Source: Methylobacterium sp. E-005 (lineage in GTDB: Bacteria; Pseudomonadota; Alphaproteobacteria; Rhizobiales; Beijerinckiaceae). Taken from it: 64,000 nucleotides of DNA. The notes beneath the pieces were generated by a model. The model saw nothing but the letters and a program-made list of their open reading frames with translations, was not told the DNA's origin and ran no database searches. The stretch lies in contig NZ_JAKSYG010000226.1 of assembly GCF_022829725.1 (NCBI RefSeq), positions 88,394 through 152,393 on the forward strand. The letters run 5' to 3'. Shown here in pieces: positions 58,725 through 64,000 of the stretch (its first letter is position 1; the number at the start of each line of letters is the position of its first letter). The translations under genes and the position numbers were made by a program.

Positions 58725-59912
58725 ATGGGTTTCCGTCTGACAGGCTTGCGGGCGCTGGCCGCGCTCGGGCTGGCGGGTCAGGTCGCGGCCTGCGGCAGCC
58801 TTCCGCGCACGCCCTACAGTGCCGAGCAGGCCTCGTTCGCGAGCGTTCCCGGCATCCCCGGCGCCCGCGTCTACGCGGATGCGTCGGTGGCGACGATCGC
58901 GGAACTGGCCGCGAATCCGCAGCGCCGGACCAAGGGGTTCTCCTATCTGGCGCTCTCGGGTGGCGGCGGCGACGGCGCCTACGGGGCCGGCGTACTCAAT
59001 GGCTGGACCCAATCGGGTCAGCGGCCCGAATTCACCCTGGTCTCCGGTGTCTCGACCGGCGCGCTGATCGCGCCTTTCGCGTTCCTGGGCTCCAGCTACG
59101 ACGCCTACCTGACCGAGTTCTACACGAGCGGCGTCGCCGGTGAATTGGTGGCCTCGCCCAACCTTGCCAACGTGCTGTTCGGTTCGGGGCTGTTCGGCGA
59201 CGGACGCCTGCGCAACCTGATCGGCCGGTACGTCACGCCGGACCTGATCCGGGCGGTGGCCGAGGAGCACGCCAAGGGCCGGCGCCTGCTCGTGGTGACC
59301 ACGAACCTCGATTCTCAGCGGGCGGTGATCTGGAACATGGGCGCCATCGCGGCGAGTGGCGTGCCCAACGCCCGGGACCTATTCCGCGACGTGCTGGCCG
59401 CCTCCGCCAGCATCCCGGCGGTGTTCCCGCCGCAATTCATCGACGTCTCGGCCGGCGACGCGCGCTTCCAGGAGATGCATGTCGACGGGTCAGTCGTGAC
59501 GCCGGTCTTCACCCTGCCGCAGACCCTGCTCCTGCGCGACGGGCGGATCCGCACGGGCGGGAAGGCTGAGATCTACGTCGTGATCAACGGCCGTCTGGAA
59601 CCCGACTTCGAGGTGACGAAGGACAACACGCTCTCGATCGTGGAGCGCTCGTTCACGACAGCGAGCCGTGCGCGCTCGCGGGCCACGCTGACGGCGACCT
59701 ACGCGCTGGCACGCGGCAACGGGATCGGCTTCAACCTGACCTATATCGACGAGGGGGGGCCGAAGGTGCCGGCCTCGAAGGGGTTCGACACCGCTTACAT
59801 GCGTGCCCTCTACAAGGAGGGTCTGGCGAAGGGCCGGACCGGGACCTTCTGGCAGCACACGGTTCCGGCCGCGCCCACGGTCAAGGAGACGGCGAGCGCG
59901 CTCGCGAACTGA
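58725..59912 (+). CDS. Patatin-like phospholipase, lipoprotein
   Basis: A 395-residue lipoprotein. The signal ends in LAGQVAAC with the lipobox cysteine C23. The patatin domain has the oxyanion loop LALSGGGGDGAYGAGVLNG, nucleophile S110 in LVSGVSTGALIAPFAFLGS, and the Asp of the catalytic dyad in EMHVDGSVVTP. Patatins hydrolyse acyl chains of phospholipids; with a lipid anchor it would sit in the outer or inner membrane facing the periplasm. The ATG at 58725 follows GACGAGG. Confidence 0.9.
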   Translation: MGFRLTGLRALAALGLAGQVAACGSLPRTPYSAEQASFASVPGIPGARVYADASVATIAELAANPQRRTKGFSYLALSGGGGDGAYGAGVLNGWTQSGQRPEFTLVSGVSTGALIAPFAFLGSSYDAYLTEFYTSGVAGELVASPNLANVLFGSGLFGDGRLRNLIGRYVTPDLIRAVAEEHAKGRRLLVVTTNLDSQRAVIWNMGAIAASGVPNARDLFRDVLAASASIPAVFPPQFIDVSAGDARFQEMHVDGSVVTPVFTLPQTLLLRDGRIRTGGKAEIYVVINGRLEPDFEVTKDNTLSIVERSFTTASRARSRATLTATYALARGNGIGFNLTYIDEGGPKVPASKGFDTAYMRALYKEGLAKGRTGTFWQHTVPAAPTVKETASALAN

Positions 59913-59929
59913 GCCGGGCTCGGTCCTGC

Positions 59930-59953
59930 GCCGCGCGCCGGTCGGCGCGCGGC
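59930..59953. terminator. Strong GC hairpin between converging patatin and 42-aa peptide genes
   Basis: GCCGCGCGCC (59930-59939) and GGCGCGCGGC (59944-59953) form a perfect 10-bp stem with loop GGTC, followed by GTCTT. It can terminate from either side. Confidence 0.7.
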
Positions 59954-59961
59954 GTCTTGGC

Positions 59962-60090
59962 TTACTTGCCCAGGATCTTGGTGACGAGGCGACCGATCGG
60001 CGTCGCCGTGCTGGCGTTCCGGTCGTCGCGGTCGATGGGGCGGTTCTCGTTGCCGAGGAGCTTGGTGACGAGGCGTCCGATCAGGTTCAT
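59962..60090 (-). CDS. 42-residue peptide with a duplicated IGRLVTK(L/I)LG segment
   Basis: The peptide starts MNLIGRLVTKLLGNENRP, continues with the charged linker IDRDDRNASTA, and ends TPIGRLVTKILGK. IGRLVTKLLG and IGRLVTKILG are near-identical ten-residue amphipathic segments, each preceded by a short turn. The DNA repeats match at 22 of 24 positions (59977-60000 and 60061-60084). GGAGGGCCATCCC precedes the ATG, and a terminator-like hairpin follows the stop, which supports a real gene. It could bind membranes through its two cationic helices. No family is known to me. Confidence 0.65.
   Translation of the reverse strand: MNLIGRLVTKLLGNENRPIDRDDRNASTATPIGRLVTKILGK
59977..60000. repeat. 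Direct repeat unit A within the 42-aa peptide gene
   Basis: CTTGGTGACGAGGCGACCGATCGG differs from the copy at 60061-60084 at two positions over 24 bp, spaced 84 bp apart (start to start), a multiple of three that keeps the frame. It encodes the C-terminal IGRLVTK segment. Confidence 0.85.
60061..60084. repeat. Direct repeat unit B within the 42-aa peptide gene
   Basis: Second copy of the 24-bp unit, encoding the N-terminal LIGRLVTK segment. Conservation of third codon positions between the copies suggests a recent duplication rather than convergence. Confidence 0.85.
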
Positions 60091-60179
60091 GGGATGGCCC
60101 TCCAGTATCGCGCCAAAACGGCGCAGCTTTCGATTCAACGGGCGAGCCGCGCGGCGCGTTCCACCCGCCCGGCTCGACT

Positions 60180-61592
60180 TCAGACCTGCATGAGCCGGAT
60201 GTTGTTGGTGTTGCCCGCCGTGTGGAACGGGATGCCGGCCGCCACCACGATGATGTCGTTCGGCTGGGCGAAGCCCTCCGCCTTGGCATGCTGGCAGGCC
60301 TTGGCGGTCATCTCCTCGTAGGAGTCGACATCGTCCGTCAGGACGCTGTGGGCGCCCCATAGCAGGCTCAACCGGCGCGAGGTCGCGAGGTTCGGCGTCA
60401 GCGCCAGGATCGCGGCGACGGGTCGCTTCCGCGCCACCCGGGCCGCGGTCGTCCCGCTCGACGTGTAGGCCACGATCGCGGCGGCATGGATCGCCTCGGC
60501 GAGGTCGGCGGTCGCGGTCGCCACCGCGTGGGGCGGCGTCTCCTCCTCGCCGGGCTCCGAGGCCGCCACGATGGAGTGGTAGAGCTTGTGCCCCTCCACG
60601 CTGCGGATGATCCGGTCCATCATCGCCACTGCCTCCACCGGGTAGCGTCCGGTGGCCGATTCCGCCGAGAGCATCACGGCGTCGGCACCGTCATAGATGG
60701 CGGTGGCGACATCCGAGGCCTCGGCCCGGGTTGGCGCCGGGGCGTTGACCATCGAGTCGAGCATCTGAGTCGCCACCACCACGGGCTTCACAGCGAGCCG
60801 GCAGGCGCGGATCAGCTCCTTCTGACGGCCCGGCACATCCTCGTGCGGGATCTCCACGCCGAGGTCGCCGCGCGCCACCATCACGGCGTCGGAGAGCCGG
60901 ACAATGTCGTCGATCCGCTCCAGCGCCTGCGGCTTCTCGATCTTCGACATGATCCCGGCCCGGTCGCCGATGATCCCCCGCGCCTCGATGACGTCCGAGG
61001 GCTTCTGCACGAAGGACAGGGCGACCCAATCGACACCGAGGTCGAGCCCGAAGGCGAGGTCGGCCCGATCCTTCTCGGTGAGCGGCGACAGGTCGAGCAG
61101 CGTACCCGGCAGGTTGACACCCTTGCGGTTCGAGATCGGGCCGCCGGTCACCACCTCGGCCGTGATGGCGGCGCGCTCCGGTCCGATGACCCGCACCCGC
61201 ACCCGTCCGTCGTCGATCAGCAGTTCCTGCCCAGGCACCACGGCGTCGAAGATCTCCGGGTGGTGCAGCGGGATCGAGTGCTTGTCGCCGTCCGCCCCCT
61301 CCAGGACGAAGCGCACCCTCTCGCCGGCTTCAAGGTCGAGGCGGCCGCCCTGCAGCGTGCCGATCCGGATCTTGGGGCCCTGCAGATCCTGCAGGATGCC
61401 GATCGGTCGGCCGACCTCCTGCTCGAGGGCACGGATCGCGGCGTGGACCCGGGCGTGATCCTCCTGCACGCCATGGCTGAAGTTCAACCGGAAGGTATCG
61501 ACTCCGGCGAGGAACAGGGCCTTCAGCCGATCGGGCGCCGAACTGGCGGGACCCACGGTGGCGACGATCTTGGCGTGGCGGTGACGGCGCAT
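60180..61592 (-). CDS. pyk: Pyruvate kinase
   Basis: A 470-residue pyruvate kinase. AKIVATVGPASSAPDRLKALFLAG, FRLNFSHG, PIGILQDLQGPKIRIG, the active-site MSKIEKPQALERIDDIV and AVMVARGDLGVEIPHEDVPGRQKELI, and the later TSSGTTAARVARKRPVAAILALTPN are all present. It converts phosphoenolpyruvate and ADP to pyruvate and ATP. It is transcribed towards the 42-residue peptide gene, whose ATG lies 90 bp downstream of the pyk stop. Confidence 0.96.
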   Translation of the reverse strand: MRRHRHAKIVATVGPASSAPDRLKALFLAGVDTFRLNFSHGVQEDHARVHAAIRALEQEVGRPIGILQDLQGPKIRIGTLQGGRLDLEAGERVRFVLEGADGDKHSIPLHHPEIFDAVVPGQELLIDDGRVRVRVIGPERAAITAEVVTGGPISNRKGVNLPGTLLDLSPLTEKDRADLAFGLDLGVDWVALSFVQKPSDVIEARGIIGDRAGIMSKIEKPQALERIDDIVRLSDAVMVARGDLGVEIPHEDVPGRQKELIRACRLAVKPVVVATQMLDSMVNAPAPTRAEASDVATAIYDGADAVMLSAESATGRYPVEAVAMMDRIIRSVEGHKLYHSIVAASEPGEEETPPHAVATATADLAEAIHAAAIVAYTSSGTTAARVARKRPVAAILALTPNLATSRRLSLLWGAHSVLTDDVDSYEEMTAKACQHAKAEGFAQPNDIIVVAAGIPFHTAGNTNNIRLMQV

Positions 61593-61745
61593 GCGGGTCT
61601 CGGCCTCCTGAGGCTGCCTCTGGCAATCGAGCCGGGCGATCGGCCGCCCCCGATGCCGCTCGGATCGGTGCCGACAGGCACCATGGCGAGGGGGAACGCC
61701 GCCGGTCGGGGGCGTGTTCGCGCGGTTGCCCGATTCGGTCGGCCG

Positions 61746-62243
61746 CTATCTGGACGCCTCGCGGGCGATCCCGGCAAGCCCCGCCTCGAACACGCCGGCG
61801 ATATCGGCGACGGCCTCGGCATCGCTCATCCCCTCGGCATCGAAGGCCGCGCTCCAGATCACCGTGGACCCGCGACCGTTCGGCCGGACCGCCAGGGTCG
61901 CGTTGTAGCTGCGCACCGGCAGGGGCCCCTGGATGAAGCTGTAGCCGTAACTCATGCCCGCCTCGTCGCGGACCGTCTCAACCTCGACGATCGTGCCGAG
62001 GCCGCCCTTCACCACGAGACCGCGGATCTGCGCGCGGATGCCGTCATCGTCGTCATCGGCCGACAGGATGCAGCGCTCCACCTGCGGATGCCAGAACTGA
62101 ATGGCGCAGAAATCGCCCACCAGGGCCCAGACCGCTGCGGCGGGGGCCGGGATGTCGCGGCTTCGGGTGACCTCCAGGGCATGGGCCGGAGCGGAGGCGA
62201 GGAGAACAGCACCGAGCGTCGCGCGAATCAGCGTCTTCATCAT
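61746..62243 (-). CDS. Exported SRPBCC (START/Bet v1-like) family protein
   Basis: A 165-residue protein. A signal peptide (MKTLIRATLGAVLLASAPAHA) precedes an SRPBCC helix-grip domain: LEVTRSRDIPAPAAAVWALVGDFCAIQFWHPQVERCIL, then GYSFIQGPLPVRSYNATLAV and STVIWSAAFDAEGMSDAEAVADIAGVFEAGL. These domains bind hydrophobic ligands; the family name polyketide cyclase does not prove enzymatic activity. Two adjacent ATGs (62243, 62240) follow AAAGGAGA; I use the first. It is divergent from the transglycosylase gene. Confidence 0.87.
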   Translation of the reverse strand: MMKTLIRATLGAVLLASAPAHALEVTRSRDIPAPAAAVWALVGDFCAIQFWHPQVERCILSADDDDDGIRAQIRGLVVKGGLGTIVEVETVRDEAGMSYGYSFIQGPLPVRSYNATLAVRPNGRGSTVIWSAAFDAEGMSDAEAVADIAGVFEAGLAGIAREASR

Positions 62244-62359
62244 CGGTCTCCTTTGGACCCCCGGAAGGCGGATCGATTCACGGCTTGGTCCACCCCTGGA
62301 ACCCGCGCCGACCGGCCGGGTATGATGGGACCCGAACAGACCGCGAGCCGAGACCGCCG

Positions 62360-63616
62360 ATGAGCCGCCCGATACGCCCCGGCGCTGGATTCCGAAGCGT
62401 CGTGCTGACCTGCGCCATGGCGCCAACGCTCGCCATCGCGGCGCCCGATCCGACCCCGCCCACACCGTCCTTTGAGTCTTGCCGCACTGACCTGATCAAC
62501 TTCGCCATCACCCAGGCCGTGCCGCAGGACCTCGCCGACGCCCAACTCGCCAACCTGACGCCCGATCCCGACGTGTTGGCCGCCGCCACGAGCCAGGGCG
62601 AGTTCGTCAGGCCGCTCTGGGATTATATCGAGGCCAGCATCAACCCGGCGCGGATCGAGGCCGGTCAGCGCAAGCTCGCCGAGCAGGCCGAGACCTTCGC
62701 GGCCGTCGAGGCCCGCTACGGGGTCGACCGCCACATCCTGGCCGCGTTCTGGGGTGTGGAGTCGAGCTTCGGCGCGGTGCTCGACAACCCCGCCGTGGTG
62801 AAGCCCGTGGTGCGCTCCCTGGCGACGCTGGCCTGCGGCGATCCCGCCCGGGCGCCCTACTGGCGCAATGAACTCGCGGCCGCGCTTCAGATCCTGGCCT
62901 GGAACCAAGCGCCCCTCGACCGGATGCCCGGCGGCCTGACCGGCTCCTGGGCGGGCGCGATGGGCCACACCCAGTTCATGCCGAGCGTCTACCAGCGCGA
63001 TGCGGTCGATTTCGACGGCGACGGACGGCGCGACATCTGGACCTCGGTGCCGGATGCGCTGGCCTCAACCGCGCAATACCTCCGCGCCAACGGATGGAAA
63101 CCCGACGAGGGCTGGGGCTCCGAGGCGCTGCTGCCCGGGACCTTCGACGCCGCTCTGGCCGATGAGACCACGCCCCGCAGCCTCACGGCGTGGCGGGCGC
63201 TCGGCGTGCGGCCCGCCCGTCCTTCAGCCTTCCCGGACGAGGCCGGGGAAGCGACGCTGATCCTTCCCGCCGGCCTTCGCGGCCCGGCCTTCCTGCTGAG
63301 GCCGAACTTCGCGGTGATCCTGCGCTACAACACGGCGCTCGCCTACGCGCTGACCGTGGCGCTGCTGTCGGACCGCCTGCGCGGCGATCCGGGCCTTGTC
63401 CGCGATTGGCCCCGGGGCGATCGGGTGCTTACAAGCGACGAGCGCCGGGATCTGCAGACCCGCCTGATGGAACGCGGTTTTGCCACCGGGGGGGTCGACG
63501 GGAAGATCGGCCCGAAGACCCGGTCGGCTCTGCGCGCTTTCCAGGGCTCTGTCGGGCTGCCAGCCGACGGTTATGCCGACGCGGCACTGCTGGAGCGGAT
63601 TCGGGGAACGCCTTGA
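62360..63616 (+). CDS. Lytic murein transglycosylase, MltB type, with peptidoglycan-binding domain
   Basis: A 418-residue exported enzyme. A signal peptide spans about 1-28. The SLT/MltB domain has the catalytic Glu134 in LAAFWGVESSFGAVLD, then WAGAMGHTQFMPSVYQRDAVDFDGDGRRDIW with its EF-hand-like loop, and ASTAQYLRANGW. A C-terminal peptidoglycan-binding domain reads LQTRLMERGFATGGVDGKIGPKTRSALRAFQ. It cuts the MurNAc-GlcNAc bond with anhydro-ring formation. ATG at 62360 is chosen because it opens the signal peptide; the 25 codons before it are Pro/Arg-rich. Confidence 0.92.
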   Translation: MSRPIRPGAGFRSVVLTCAMAPTLAIAAPDPTPPTPSFESCRTDLINFAITQAVPQDLADAQLANLTPDPDVLAAATSQGEFVRPLWDYIEASINPARIEAGQRKLAEQAETFAAVEARYGVDRHILAAFWGVESSFGAVLDNPAVVKPVVRSLATLACGDPARAPYWRNELAAALQILAWNQAPLDRMPGGLTGSWAGAMGHTQFMPSVYQRDAVDFDGDGRRDIWTSVPDALASTAQYLRANGWKPDEGWGSEALLPGTFDAALADETTPRSLTAWRALGVRPARPSAFPDEAGEATLILPAGLRGPAFLLRPNFAVILRYNTALAYALTVALLSDRLRGDPGLVRDWPRGDRVLTSDERRDLQTRLMERGFATGGVDGKIGPKTRSALRAFQGSVGLPADGYADAALLERIRGTP

Positions 63617-63753
63617 ACCAAAATCCAGTCCGCTTCAGCGTCCGCAGAGAAGGTTTCGAGCCAGTTCGGTGCTGGCCTGGGCGGCTCGGACCTCCGCATG
63701 TGCGATGCGGACGGCCGCCCAGGAAACAGGGCCCTGACCCGGAAAGGCCGGGA

Positions 63754-64000
63754 TCAGGCGGTGGATGTCCGCTTCGACACCGACGCGAGCGGCGGGGCAT
63801 GCCGTAGGTCGGGCGGCGTCTTGAAGTCCCGGGCCGCACCGCGGGACGCCTGGACGCCCCGCGGGAAGCCGCTGCGATCCCGATAGGAGCGCTTCCGACC
63901 CACCGCACGGCTGTGCCGGGCCGTGCTGGCCTGAGCGTCGATCAGGTCGACCGCCGTGATGCCCAGCAGCAGGGCCAGGGCGATCACGACATTGTCGCGC
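63754..64000 (-). CDS. Hypothetical protein, possibly cut by the window edge
   Basis: An open frame from the right edge to the stop at 63754-63756. It reads DNVVIALALLLGITAVDLIDAQAS (one hydrophobic helix or a signal peptide), then a basic stretch (ARHSRAVGRKRSYRDRSG) and PPDLRHAPPL near the end. A GTG at 63987 would give 77 residues, but the frame is open to the edge, so the true start may lie outside. No family is recognised, and the second half has little coding character. Confidence 0.4.
   Translation of the reverse strand, partial: RDNVVIALALLLGITAVDLIDAQASTARHSRAVGRKRSYRDRSGFPRGVQASRGAARDFKTPPDLRHAPPLASVSKRTSTA

Overview
The window is uniformly GC-rich chromosomal DNA of an alphaproteobacterium. 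The gene set (GcrA cell-cycle regulator, HWE-type kinase, MucR-like regulator, minCDE, trpA-accD-folC, AddA helicase beside trxA, Omp25-like barrel protein) and the protein style point to Hyphomicrobiales, most likely Methylobacterium or a close relative; the genus is inferred from recall, not from a search. I see no rRNA, tRNA, CRISPR array, transposase or prophage.

Layout. 1-3425: an Hpt phosphotransfer domain cut by the window edge, an HWE histidine kinase meeting it tail to tail, and a UbiB/ABC1-type kinase. 3519-13131: an accessory carbon-acid locus. A leftward operon (hydroxy-acid oxidase, lactonase, MFS permease, uronate dehydrogenase-like enzyme, orphan binding protein, second MFS permease) diverges from a LacI-type repressor gene, which is followed by an Asp/Glu-racemase-like protein and a hydroxypyruvate isomerase-like protein. 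A perfect palindrome overlaps the -10 box of the leftward promoter, and a second, degenerate site lies before the racemase gene. 13267-16904: 2-hydroxyacid dehydrogenase, aromatic-type aminotransferase and a Leu/Ile/Val-type binding protein. 17116-23453: IF-1, EamA transporter, small exported protein, a molybdopterin oxidoreductase with its reductase partner, a Ca/H antiporter and a DEAD-box helicase. 23686-30125: a membrane-anchored Pro/Ala-rich protein, a NarL-type two-component system translationally coupled to a TenA protein and a Tat-exported DJ-1/PfpI protein, a TerB-like protein, and LrgA/LrgB. 30557-34360: MucR-like regulator, MGH1/GH63-like glucosidase, HAD phosphatase.

34511-45910 is largely core: trpA, accD, folC, an outer-membrane barrel, trxA, addA, then a min operon with two tandem minC genes before minD and minE, preceded by a CtrA-like box. 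46066-53336 holds an alpha/beta hydrolase, a cytochrome P450, a large ABC-exporter-like protein whose nucleotide-binding motifs are eroded, and typA. 53466-64000 holds short hydrophilic genes, cysK, a TAXI-type binding protein, gcrA, a patatin lipoprotein, a 42-residue peptide built from a duplicated segment, pyk, an SRPBCC protein and a lytic transglycosylase.

The candidates for undescribed biology are the LacI-controlled uronate/hydroxy-acid locus, the eroded ABC protein with three copies of an NLLFG-type motif, the tandem minC pair, the 42-residue duplicated peptide and the overlapping trio of disordered small proteins at 53730-54525. All functions are assigned by motif reading alone.
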